NCBI RefSeq assembly: GCF_028858725.1
Contig: NC_084774.1
Span: 9,212,001 to 9,276,000 of the forward strand
DNA: 64,000 nucleotides
Origin: Colius striatus
Taxonomy: Eukaryota > Chordata > Aves > Coliiformes > Coliidae
Direction of reading: 5' to 3'
This document shows positions 54,250 to 63,839 of this stretch, piece after piece. The position numbers and the translations under genes are program-made. The notes beneath the pieces are model-generated. The model ran no database searches. It worked only from the letters and a program-made list of their open reading frames with translations, and was not told where the DNA came from. The stretch's first letter is position 1, and every line of letters begins with the position of its first letter.

Positions 54250-55626
54250 CTAAACCCTCTCCTTCAGAGCCAGAGCTCCTTCCTCAGTGGTGCCACACAG
54301 CCCTGGGCTCTCAGCCTGAGCCTGGCTCTTAAAATACAGCGAGTCATCGAAGCAGAGCCGCTCGGGCGGCCGGGCCAGGCAGGGCAGCCGCAGCGCGGTG
54401 CCGGTGAGCAGCCCGGCCAGCAGCGAGGCACCGACAGCCACTGCCAGCCCCCCAGCCTGGCACAGCGCCTGCCTGCCCTGCCCCCTGCCCACCTGGCTGG
54501 CGTTGGCCCCAGTGGGGGACACGGGGGAGAAGTGGGACCTGGAGGCATCCCCGGGTGCCACCAGCACAGCCACGGCGCTGGCCACGGCACCGAGGATACC
54601 GGGCAAGCCGTGGAGGTTGTGGATGCCGCACTGGTCCTGGAGCGTGAGCTTCCTCATCAGCAGCGGGGTGAGGAACCTGAAGCCAAGGACACAGGCCACG
54701 GCTGAGAGGCTGCCCAGGGCCAGGGCGGCCACGGGTGGCACAGCCATGTTGGCCACCGCGCCGATGGCCACGCCGCCAGCCAGGCTGCCGTTCTGCAGGT
54801 GGCTGGCGCTGAGCTTGCCGTCGCCTTCCAGCAGCCCAGAGGCCACCACGGTGGTCACAGCGCTGGCACTCATGGCCAGGAGGGTGTTCAGGATGGCACG
54901 GTGCTGGGCATCTCCTGGTTGGCAGAGGACAGCCACGAAGCTGGGCCAGAAAACCCAGAGGATGAGCATCCCCACGAGGGACTGGAGGTCAGAGTGGGGG
55001 GTCGGGGTCTCCTTGGGGTGCGCCGGCTGCCGCGCCGCCCCGAACACGGCTTTGGACACGCCGAGGCCGAAGTAGCAGGAGAAGACGTGGATTGTGATGG
55101 TCCCCCCCACGTCCAGGACCCCCAGCTGGGTGATGATGACCCACTCACTGATGAGGTAGAAGGCAACTTCAGAGGTGGCCACGACGAGGAGCTGGCAGAG
55201 GCTGGTCCTCCCCAGGACGGCCCCCACAGAGATGAGCACCGTCACGGCAGCAAACTCGGCGGCGAGGACATTGTGGAGGTCCAGGTGGGCTTGGCCATGG
55301 TGGAAGTGATGGAGCAAACCCTGCAGCACCAGAGCCCATTGAGTGGAGAAGTTAAAGAGGATGAAGTTGTGGGTGAGGACACTGAGCCCATAGCGAGGCA
55401 GGAACGTCAGCAGGAGCCCCAACCCCACCACCAGCATCACCTGGATGTCCTGGAAGAAGGGGAACGTGCCGTAGAGTTGGTTGGCCACCACGCTGGCGTC
55501 CTCCAGCCGTGCTGAGGGCCCATCATAGGTGACGAAGAAGGCGAAGAAGAGGAGTAGGGCACCCTGGAAGAACCCCAGGGAGAGGGGCAGGAGGCGGTGG
55601 GGCCGTGCGGGGGGCGGCGTGGCCAT
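54250..55626 (-). CDS. Intronless Rh-family ammonium/ammonia transporter
   Basis: One uninterrupted frame encodes 458 residues alignable end to end with recalled RhCG (about 479). It is a polytopic membrane protein with roughly twelve hydrophobic segments. Family marks: FPFFQDIQVM near residue 55, LDVGGTITIHVFSCYFGLGV (Asp172 and His180 of the pore), LWVFWPSF (Phe230) and CGIHNLHGLPGILG (His339, the second twin-His). Phe125 and Phe230 fit the RhCG gate phenylalanines. Together these predict a working NH3/NH4+ pathway. Ordinary vertebrate RHAG, RHBG and RHCG genes have about ten introns; this has none. It may be the Rhp2-type or RHCG-like lineage, or an old retrogene with strong upkeep. The ATG at 55626 has a strong context (A at -3, G at +4). 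A possible acceptor (TTGTTTTCAG, ending at 55679) may add a 5' UTR exon. It is divergent in sequence, so no firm symbol is given. Confidence 0.93.
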   Translation of the reverse strand: MATPPPARPHRLLPLSLGFFQGALLLFFAFFVTYDGPSARLEDASVVANQLYGTFPFFQDIQVMLVVGLGLLLTFLPRYGLSVLTHNFILFNFSTQWALVLQGLLHHFHHGQAHLDLHNVLAAEFAAVTVLISVGAVLGRTSLCQLLVVATSEVAFYLISEWVIITQLGVLDVGGTITIHVFSCYFGLGVSKAVFGAARQPAHPKETPTPHSDLQSLVGMLILWVFWPSFVAVLCQPGDAQHRAILNTLLAMSASAVTTVVASGLLEGDGKLSASHLQNGSLAGGVAIGAVANMAVPPVAALALGSLSAVACVLGFRFLTPLLMRKLTLQDQCGIHNLHGLPGILGAVASAVAVLVAPGDASRSHFSPVSPTGANASQVGRGQGRQALCQAGGLAVAVGASLLAGLLTGTALRLPCLARPPERLCFDDSLYFKSQAQAESPGLCGTTEEGALALKERV

Positions 55627-55687
55627 CGTTGAGCGGAGCAGCGGAGGAGGCAGCTCCTGGGCTGAGCTCCACTTGCTCCTGAAAACA

Positions 55688-55716
55688 AGGGTTTATGGCC
55701 ACAGTTAATTTTTAAC
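55688..55716 (-). promoter_or_regulatory. Candidate HNF1 site and TATA-like box of the Rh gene
   Basis: 55704-55716 reads GTTAATTTTTAAC, one mismatch from the HNF1 palindrome GTTAATNATTAAC. Immediately downstream on the minus strand lies GGCCATAAACC, a weak TATA-like box about 65 bases before the ATG. A GATA-like word (CTATC on the minus strand, near 55721) follows. HNF1 control would fit a kidney, gut or liver transporter. Confidence 0.4.
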
Positions 55717-55719
55717 CAA

Positions 55720-56279
55720 AGATAGAAGTCCATGTGCCAGAAGAGGAGGGATTTTTTTCCCCCCTCTCTCCCTTCTTTAAACACAACGCCCATCGATTAC
55801 CCACGTGCTCTTGTTTGGCCGCCATAAAAAGTGGATGTGGGGATGGGGGTGATTTTGAAGGGAAACATGAAAAACCTGCCATGAGGCTGAGAGGGGAGAA
55901 GGATGAACTGGAGGGCACACACCTCCCTTTAACCCATCCCCACCTGCGAGTGGGGACCACCCCACCAGGCCTCAGCACCATACTGGGAGCTCAGACCCTT
56001 CCATCGCCCTCTCTGCCACAGCCCACCCAGCGATGGCTCAGACTCCATCACTCCCCCACCTTGGTGAGATGATGCACTTTTTGCCCGGCAAGACCTTGGA
56101 TTTAGATGAAGCTTCACCATCAGGGCCACGAAACTCCTTTTTCTCACAGGTTTAGCGTTGGCTTCCATGGCTGGAAACTCATTAACAATTAGCACACGAG
56201 AAAAACAAAGCCCAGAGCAGCCAAGCAGCTACCCCGAGGTTTCTGGGTTTGCTGCTTCACTGTGACATTTTGCCAGTGA
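55720..56279. other. Rh gene upstream region
   Basis: Unique sequence with AT-rich words, for example GCCGCCATAAAAAGTGG near 55820. No exon or repeat is recognised. Confidence 0.4.
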
Positions 56280-56520
56280 ATGTCTGGAAGCAAAAAAAAA
56301 AAAAATAAAGGCAGAAATAATATATGAGAACCACAAGAACAAAAGGCAGAAGGGTTGGTAAATATTTGTTCCAGAGAGAAGATATTTTTGTGCTGTCCCT
56401 GATCTCAACACCCCTGCCGCGGGCGCTGGCTCCGCGCCGCTCTTCGTCATTGTTACTGGAGGATGAGGCAGGCGAGGGCGCAAAATGGGAAACAATTGTT
56501 GGATAATCTGCTCCTGGCTC
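56280..56520. promoter_or_regulatory. Candidate enhancer with FOX and SOX sites
   Basis: This AT-rich island contains a FOX-type site GTAAATATTTGTT (56357-56369), a SOX site CATTGTT (56448-56454) and an inverted SOX pair AACAATTGTT (56491-56500). It also has an A-run at 56293-56306. There is no meaningful coding frame or repeat family. The regulatory role is inferred from motifs alone. Confidence 0.3.
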
Positions 56521-56851
56521 CTCTTGCCAAACCCTCCCCGGCCATCTTTGCAACCCAAAGATGCTGGAAATGGAGGCAACGTATAGGGGGAGGGAGATGC
56601 TTGGGAGGCAGCGCCTTTGGGGAGGTTGAGGAAGGGTTTGAGGAAGGGTTGTGTTGCACTGGAGGGATGGTGAGGGCTGCAGGAGTGTGCAGGGTGGGAC
56701 CTGGAAGGCTCTGGCTGTGTAACACATCCATGACACGTGGCTGGTGGTAGCAGTGGTGGTGGATGCTCCTGCGGGGATCCTTCACTCAAGGAAATGTGGG
56801 GCTGAGGTCTCCACGGTGCCATACGGCTCTGTCTGGTGTTCCAGGGGTGGC

Positions 56852-57136
56852 TGGGGATGGGATGGGATGGGATGGGATGGGATGGGATGGGATGGGATGG
56901 GATGAGGTGGGATGAATGGGATGGATTGGGATAGATGAGATGGGGTGAGATGGATGGGATGGAGTGGGATGGGATGGGATGGGATGGGATGGGGTGAGAT
57001 AGATGAGATGACGTGAGATGAGGTGAGATGATGGGATGGGATGGGATGGGATGGGATGGGATGGGATGGGATGAATGGGATGGGATGGGATGGGATGGGA
57101 TGGGATGGGATGGGATGGGATGAATGGGATGGGATA
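56852..57136. repeat. (GGATG)n pentanucleotide satellite
   Basis: About 285 bases of GGATG repeats, pure at both ends and interrupted in the middle by GATGAG and GGTGAG variants. The minus strand has long frames of repeating Ser-His-Pro-Ile-Pro that are artefacts of the 5-bp period. Confidence 0.97.
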
Positions 57137-58689
57137 CTCCCATTGCTCCTGCCTGTGCCCATACTGGGAACACAGCCCGACCCACCTCCCACAGCCTCTG
57201 CCAGCTCCCACCTCTGCCAGCAGTGAGGATGGTGGATGAGGAGCTGCAGGCAAAGCCTCCCCTTCCCCTTACTGGTATAAAAAGGGTGATTTCAGTCCCT
57301 CAACTCCTCATGCCAAGCCCTTTGCCAAAGGGATTTTCAAGGGGACAGCCTGGCACAGTAAAACCTCTTTGACTGATGGCAGGCAAGATGAAACCCCTGG
57401 GTGATGCTCAGAGCAGATCTGAAATGGAGGAGCTGGGAAGGTCTTAAAGAGCTGGAGGAAGCGTTTTGGCCTGGTCTGAGCAAGGGAACCACACATGAGT
57501 GAGTGTAGGGCTCACCCTGAGGTGCTGGACACCGGTGTGCTCGCTTGGTGCTGCACTCTGGCTCCCCTCCTGCTCCCACAGAGGTTCAGCACTCCCCTTC
57601 CAGCTTCAGTTTGAGGGGTTTTTTTAAGGTGAAGTTAAAACAAATGCTAAAAGAGAAAAAAGCAGAGTGCTTCAAAGACTGCCAGGTTCTGGCTGAGTGC
57701 CCCCTGTGAGGAGGAGGAGGAAGATGTTGGAGGAGATACATCTTCCTGGAGCATCCCAGCACCGCCAGATCTGCTGTGGAGGACAAGAGTCACCTTGGGA
57801 GGTTTGGGATGTCAAAAGCCTCTCCTGGATCCAGCTGGATCTGGAAAGGGCAGAGGTGTGGGGATACAGGGAGGTCAGGGCAGGGAGGGCACACTGGGGC
57901 TGCTGGGCTTGGGGGTGTTTTGGGAGGTGCCACAGCTCCTTATCATGGCTGTGGGGCAATGGGGAGTTGCAGGCTCAGTGGGATGTCCTTGGACACATGC
58001 TCTTTGTCCACCTGGGCACCTTGCTCTTGCAGCACCTGAGGATTTGGGAGGCTTATCCTGGCTTCCAGAGGGACAGGAGCCAGTGGAGGGCATCACGTGC
58101 AGCCCCTCACATCTCTCCCACCGTGGGGCTGAGCCATGTTGGCACAGGTAGGGACCAGGACACCCCCCAGCACGCTCCTGTGCTGAGCTGTTGGGTACCA
58201 CCAGCCCCTGCCCTGGGAGAACAACCACCCCTCTCAGCCTTCCCACTTCCCAAACCCAACGAGGTGCAAAGAGCAGCCATGCCCAAGCGCTTCCCCGGAC
58301 CAAAGACCCCAGTGCAGAGAGGGGGGAAACTCAGCCCTGGGTGCAGATTAAAAAACAACCTTTATGGCACCTATAAAATAAGGTCAAAGTTTCAAGAGGT
58401 CGATGGGAAGGTGAAAGTCCCCCCATCCTGGCCCAGAGCAGCCCCGAGGGCAGCGAATCATTAACCCTGGGGTGCAGGGTGTGCTGGTGGGATGCTGCTG
58501 CCCTCACTGCCAGGACTTGAGGCTGGGTGGGGGGAAGTTGCTGTGTCCCTCCAGTAACATTTTCCAGGCACAGAGGGTTTGCTCTGGGCACCGAAGGAGC
58601 GCGGATGGAGGAAGCATCTGGCGAGGGCCGGGGCGGCAGGGAGGGGAGCATTGAATTCCACCCCCCACGTCCCCCTTTCACTGTGTGGG
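57137..58689. other. Intergenic sequence without recognised features
   Basis: Unique, moderately GC-rich sequence. Open frames on both strands lack homology, start context and splice logic. Nothing else is seen. Confidence 0.5.
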
Positions 58690-59040
58690 CAGTAGTTTTA
58701 TGGCAGGAGAACTGGGGGAACCATTTTAGCATGATCCACGCTGAGCCTGCTAGAGGAGTTCCCCGCTGAGGGCTGGATACAAAGAAAAAGCTGAATTAAC
58801 CGAGGGTCATATAAGGCAACAGGATCTGACAGATCTGAGCCAATATATGCTGGCAGCAGCCAGCCCATGGCACTGTGAGAAAACACTCCTGCAAATTTAA
58901 CAAATCCCTATGGTCTAGAAAGTCATGTACAAGAAATTACTAATGAAGGGATCTAGTCATATCTGGATTTCCAGACGTTGGTCGTGCTCCCACCGCGTTT
59001 CACAGGCCATATAAGTCCATGGAGCTGAAGCCCGGGCGCT
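58690..59040. promoter_or_regulatory. AT-rich island with two CATATAAG elements
   Basis: GGTCATATAAGGC (58808-58816 core) and GGCCATATAAGTCC (59007-59016 core) are near-CArG boxes or TATA-like elements. They flank 200 bases of balanced unique sequence (GCCAATATATGCTGG, GAAATTACTAATGAAGG). The second is followed about 30 bases on by GC-rich DNA, so it could also be a TATA promoter. No coding exon can be supported. Confidence 0.3.
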
Positions 59041-59115
59041 GCAGAGCGGGAGGATGGTTCCGATCGTCTGGTCTGAGCCTCCTGCGTCAGACGGGGCTCC
59101 CGGTGAGGAGGGGAT

Positions 59116-59213
59116 GCTCAGCCCAGCTCAGCTCAGCTCTGCTCAGCTCTGCTCAGCTCAGCTCTGCTCAGCCCAGCTCAGCTCAGCTCAGCTCAGCTCA
59201 GCTCAGCTCAGCC
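59116..59213. repeat. (AGCTC)n pentanucleotide repeat
   Basis: About 19 units of AGCTC with CTCTG and CCCAG variants; on the minus strand it reads (GAGCT)n. A shorter run of the same unit lies at 53738-53758. Confidence 0.9.
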
Positions 59214-59852
59214 AGATCCTGCAGCCGTTCCGGGCTGGGGTTGGCCAGAGAAGAAGGTGTGAGGTTTGGGGTGGCTGAGGGCCCCCAGCCTGTGGTGATG
59301 TGCTGGGGACCCAAAAACTGGGCATGAGGGAAAGGGAGCTGTGGCTTTGTCTCCTTGGGGCTGCCAGAGGCTGCTCAGCCGAGGCTCTGCACAGTAGGGA
59401 GGGACCCCCAGCAGCGCCCCTCAGCATCAGCATCGCTCATCTCCCCACCACTGCTCTCCTGAGCCTGGACCACCCCAAAACTCCCTGTTCCCTAAAGAAA
59501 GAGCCCCATGGAGCTTCATCTGGCTCCTCTCCGTAGGTCCTCCCTAAAGCCCTGGTGTCTGAGCCAGCCAGGAGGAAGCACCACGAGCATTTGAAACACC
59601 CCGGTCCAGCCCTGACCCCGGTGCTGGCTGTCAGGCAGTGAGGGGGGGGTCAGTTCCACACTCCCCCCCAGCCCCTCACAGCTGAGTCCTACAGGGAAGG
59701 GGGGTGGTGGGGGGACACACAAAGACGAACAGACGTCACCGAGGCATCACATGGGCCGAGTGGCCTTCTCCATCTTGTTAGCACATTGTGTAACACAACA
59801 TGTGGAGGCGCTGGGACCGCACACACATGCAACTCCCCGACAGCCCAACCGG

Positions 59853-59970
59853 GGGGAAGAGAAGGGAGAGAGGGAGGGGAGGGGGAAAAAACCCCAAAAC
59901 AAAACAAAAAACCCCCAAGAAAAAGAAGAAGGAGGAGGGGGGGAGGGAAAAAAAAAAGGAAGCAATTGAA
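59853..59970. repeat. Polypurine tract
   Basis: About 115 bases almost wholly of A and G, broken by two short C runs (AAAAACCCCAAAACAAAAC, AAAAAACCCCCAAGAAAAAG) and ending in an A10 run. Such tracts can form triplex DNA. Confidence 0.85.
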
Positions 59971-60195
59971 GCTTTGAATCTTTCTCTTTAAAATGTTCTC
60001 ATGGCTTCATTAGAATCTGCAGCCACAGAGGCTTTGAAGAGCGGGGTATAAGGAGTGAAACATCTGGAAAAATTAGGATTAATGAAAACATAATTCCCAA
60101 GACTAAAGGAAAGATTAATCCTGCGTTACCACTTGTGTGTTCCACAGCTTTTCCCCAGCTCGTAACGCTGAACTTATTAAATGGCCCTGAGCTGA
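59971..60195. promoter_or_regulatory. AT-rich island with paired OTX/PITX-type sites
   Basis: TTAGGATTAATG (60074-60085) and AAGATTAATCC (60111-60121) carry bicoid-class GGATTA/TAATCC cores in opposite orientation, 35 bases apart. AACATAATTCCC lies between them. The surrounding 200 bases are AT-rich and non-repetitive in a GC-rich region. This suggests, but does not prove, an enhancer. Confidence 0.3.
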
Positions 60196-61189
60196 GTTTT
60201 CCTTTTGGTCTCTCCCTCCCCTCCGGAGCCCGATGGAAGCGGCTGATGCCAAACGGAGCCGTAACCGCCCGCCCCGAGCAGCGTGGCTGCCACGGCCCCT
60301 GCCCAGGTGGGCAGCCACGGGGAGTGGGGGGCTTGGGTGAGGGTCCTGGGGTAGGGCACTGGGCTGGGGTGATGGGTGCTGGACTCTGGAGAGGCTGCAC
60401 CTGCTCCTGCCTGTGGTCCTGAGCAGGATGGGGCCCGGGGGGCTCAGAGGTTGGCAGGATGCTGGTGAGTGAAAGGAGCATTTGGTGAACTGCCCAGCTC
60501 TGCTCTCACATGCAGGGGTGGGTTGAGACCAAAGTGGTCCTGAGGTGTTGGCATCTCTGGGTTGTGTTTCTGCAAGGGTGAGGCTTGTCCTGGTACCTTG
60601 TTGTGCCATGCCATGCCACAAGCCCACACTGGCACCATCCTCTGCTCCAGAAGCAGCCTCTGTTTCATTGCCACAGAGCACTGGGACATGCCAACCTCAC
60701 ACCAGCCTGCTGTGCTGGGCTTTGGGGCTGCAGCAGAGCTGTGGCACACCGTGGTGATGGAGAGTGCCCAAGGCTCACAATGACTGTGCCAATCCCTGCT
60801 CAACCCACCTGGGCGAGGCTGGCCTGAGGTCTCAAGCTGCTCCAGAGCAGAGGGGAGGGACCAGTTGGAGACAATGCTCTTGGGTGACAGACCCTTTGTC
60901 CCTGTAAAACACCACAGCAAGTTCCTCTTTCTTCGGGACAGTAATGCCAGCAGTACCAGCGTTGGTTTGGGGGGGATGTCAGATGTTTGCCCCTGTGATG
61001 CTGATTTGCAGAAACAAATGGAGTCAGGAGCAGAGCATCAGATGGGGGTGGGGAGCAGCACCCCTGTGAGAGTCCCTGCTGGGGTTTGGGGGGGTCTTGC
61101 CTGCTCCCCAGGATCCAGAGTGGGGGAAACAGAGGTGGTCTGCGCTTTCCCCCTTGCCTGCAGTGCCCAGGGCTGCAGCTGCATGGGGA
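60196..61189. other. Intergenic sequence without recognised features
   Basis: Unique sequence. No gene, named repeat or RNA is seen. Confidence 0.5.
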
Positions 61190-61632
61190 GGAAGGTTGGT
61201 TTGCCCCATACATGGGGAAAAAGGGCTCATTTGCCCCATGAACAGAGGGGAAAGGGCTCATTTGCCACACACATGGCAGGGAAAGGGCTCATTTGTCTCA
61301 CTCACAACGAGAAAAGGGCTCATTTGCCCCTCTCACAGAGGAAAGGGTCTCCTTTGTCCCACTCACAGGGGAACAGGGCTCATTTGCCCCATGCATGAAG
61401 AAAAAAGACACCTTTGCCCCACTCACAGAGAAAAGGAACTCGTTTGCCACACACCTGGGGTGAAAAAGGCTCCTTTCCCCCACTCAAAGAAGAAAAGGGC
61501 TCATCTGCCCCATGCACTGAGGGAAAGGACCCATTTGCCAAACACACAGGGGACAAGGGCTCATTTGCACAGTGCAAGGAGGAAAGGGCTCATTTGCCCC
61601 ACTCACAGGGGCAAAGGGCTCACTTGCCCCTC
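61190..61632. repeat. ~30-bp degenerate minisatellite, about 15 copies
   Basis: The unit is close to GGGAAAGGGCTCATTTGCCC followed by CACTCACAG, with spacing of 29-31 bases and about 15-25 percent divergence between copies. It holds open frames on both strands, but indels between units switch the frame, so no protein is inferred. Confidence 0.93.
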
Positions 61633-61839
61633 ACATGGATTGAAGGAGGGGGCAGCATACCCTGGCCACCCCCCACAGAAGGGGAGGCTCCCGGGGGACC
61701 CTCTGGGACCCCTCTCCCTCCTTCCCACGCTGCGTGTCCCGTTTGTTTTCCAAAGAGGAAACCCACAACCGACCTGCGGTGGGGTGGGTTTTTTTCCCCT
61801 TTTATTTTTTAACCATTTTTCCTTTATCTCCCCGGTGTG

Positions 61840-62010
61840 CGGAGCCGGGAGGGGGGTGCTGGGGGATGAAGGATCCAGCTGGAAGCGAGGAGGGGGCAGC
61901 GGGCGCCAGGTGGCGGCGCGGGAGGTGCCCGTCGGGCGCGGGGGGACAATGAGGAGGGCGGGCGGCGGCGGCCGCGGCTCTCGCGGCTGCATTGTGTGAG
62001 CGAAGAGGAG
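61840..62010. promoter_or_regulatory. CpG-rich block with opposed SOX-type cores
   Basis: GGGGGACAATGAGG (ACAAT at 61946) and CTGCATTGTGTG (CATTGTG at 61990) flank a CGGCGGCGGCCGCGG core. It is a small CpG island that may be a promoter or regulatory element. No exon can be supported on either strand. Confidence 0.3.
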
Positions 62011-62299
62011 GTGGATGAAGGTCACATCCTGCCCCTTCTTCCGATGCCCGGCACCAGGAAAAAGCTGCGCTTTGTAAATATAAAAATAAACAACAAACTC
62101 TTTTCCCCCCATTTACCACCTTCCCAACCCCCCCCTTCGCCCGTGAAGAAAACAACAACAGCCCCGGCGCTGTCGCAGCCACCTGCCCGGGGAAGTGATT
62201 TCTCATACAGGCAGGAAACCAGGGGTCTAATTAAATCAGGGGTCAAGAGCATAAAGCAAGAACAAAGTTTGTTTAGGAGTCCTGGAGAGGGGCTGGTGG

Positions 62300-63340
62300 G
62301 GTAGGAGGGGGATGCTCGGTGGGGCTGGGGATGCCTGTGCCTCGGTGGGATGCTGTTTGAGTGGGCTAGGGGGGGAATCTGGGGGTGTTTTGGCCCTGGG
62401 GTGGATTGCTGAGCTTCACCTTCCTCCTGCAGGGGTGTCCCGGGGTTGGGAGGTGGCAGCTTGGGCTGGGGGTGTCCCTGCCGTCGCCGTCCCCCCCCCC
62501 GCCAGTGGAGAAAGGAGCTCGGGGAGCATCACGCTCAGACCTACACGAGTGTCCTCAGCCTTCAGCGAGATCATATGAGGTTCCTGTTTCACAAGACTGG
62601 AGGATGGCATTTCCATTGTGCTCGCCGGGGATGTGTTGCAACTGGGCAGCCGCTTCCATCCTTTGTCCTCCTCCCCGCAGAGGAGGAGTCTCAGCCTCTG
62701 CCAGGGTGACCCGTCACACTCTGGCCCCCTCCCAGACACCAAATTCATCTCTGCTGGCCATAGCAGCCCTCCCTGGCAGGTCCTGGCCGTGGGCATCACC
62801 AGTGCTCTCTGACTCCAAAGATACCACCACACTGGGTGCCCTCGTCCTGAGGGTCCCCACATGCCATGCAGATGCTGACCATGGGCTGCCCCAGCTGCCC
62901 CCACGGCTCACAACTAATTCTCAAACGAAGGGTGACCAAGCCAAACCCCAAACTGGGTCCCTGGGTGTTGGCAGCAGCTCCAGCTCCCCTGGCATGATGC
63001 TCCCCTGCCTGCTTTTAGGAAGAGCTGCAGAAACCTTCACCTTTGGGTTGGGCACTCACAGCCCAGACCCACTTTCCCAATGTGCTGAATACAAAGTACC
63101 ACATTGTTAGGAAGAAGAATTAAAACCCAACAAAACAGCCAGCTGCAGCTGGAGGGGCAAAGTGGGAGCAAGCTGGGTTGGTTGTAACCCTTTGTGGGTG
63201 GGTGATGTGCTTTTGGGGGCCGTGGGGTTGTGGGGTGGGAATGACAGGAGTGGGACAGCATCCTGCATCCCAGCTCTGCCTGTGGGGGTGGAAGGGGAGG
63301 TGGTGATCTGGAGGTGTCCGAGGGCAGACTGTGGGGTGGG
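62300..63340. other. Intergenic sequence without recognised features
   Basis: Unique sequence with a C-run (CCCCCCCCCC) near 62492. No gene, RNA or named repeat is seen. Confidence 0.5.
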
Positions 63341-63349
63341 AAGAACTTT

Positions 63350-63535
63350 TCCCCTGAGAGGGGTGTCAGCCCCTGTGCCAGGCTGCCCAGGGAGCTGGAG
63401 GGATCCCAAAGCCGTGGGGCTGAGGTGCTGAGGCCTGTGGGTCAGTACTGGGCTGGGCAGGGTGAGGGCAGGGGGTGCACTCCAGGAGCTTCAAGGGCTT
63501 TTCCAACCAAAAGGGTTCTATGATTCTATGGGGCA
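63350..63535 (+). mobile_element. CR1 LINE 3' end, intact terminus
   Basis: It runs from GAGAGGGGTGTCAGCCCCTG through GAGCTTCAAGGGCTTTTCCA to GGGTTCTATGATTCTATGG, the typical avian CR1 terminus. It is the same subfamily as the element at 449-955 and in opposite orientation. Confidence 0.9.
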
Positions 63536-63839
63536 TGTTCTCCATGGGCAAGGGGTGGGATTAGTGTCCTGGGGGCTCATAAAGCAGCAGGATATTTGCT
63601 CAGGCTTTAGGGATGCTGGGGGGTGCCCCAGTCCCCAAATCCCTGAAGGATGGGATGTGTAACTTGGAGACCACTCAGTCCAGGTGCTGCTCATCTCCAT
63701 CCCCACCCCACAGCAAGGCGCCAGGTCCCTTCCGAGGACACAGATGCCACCGGGCAGGCTTCCCCCCACCCCATCCCAGCCCCAGCATCCCACCGCCGAG
63801 CCGGGTACCGGGGCTGGCGGCAGGGGGACGAGCCCGCAT

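Noticed and set aside
54799-55515. 238-codon plus-strand frame opposite the Rh gene
   Set aside because: It is the antisense shadow of the real Rh coding sequence.
56229-57185. 318-codon minus-strand frame rich in Ser-His-Pro-Ile
   Set aside because: Translation of the (GGATG)n satellite.
58690-59040. Protein-coding exon starting at the ATG at 59019
   Set aside because: The frame soon becomes a Ser-Ala-Gln repeat from the AGCTC array and lacks homology.
59116-59213. Immunoglobulin switch region
   Set aside because: The pentamer matches, but there is no constant-region gene, no G-rich kilobase-scale array and the locus is syntenic with 20q13.33.
61097-61999. 300-codon frame with a repeating His/Cys pattern
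   Set aside because: It looks zinc-finger-like at first sight, but spacing is irregular, indels switch between two frames of the 30-bp array and no splice or start support exists.
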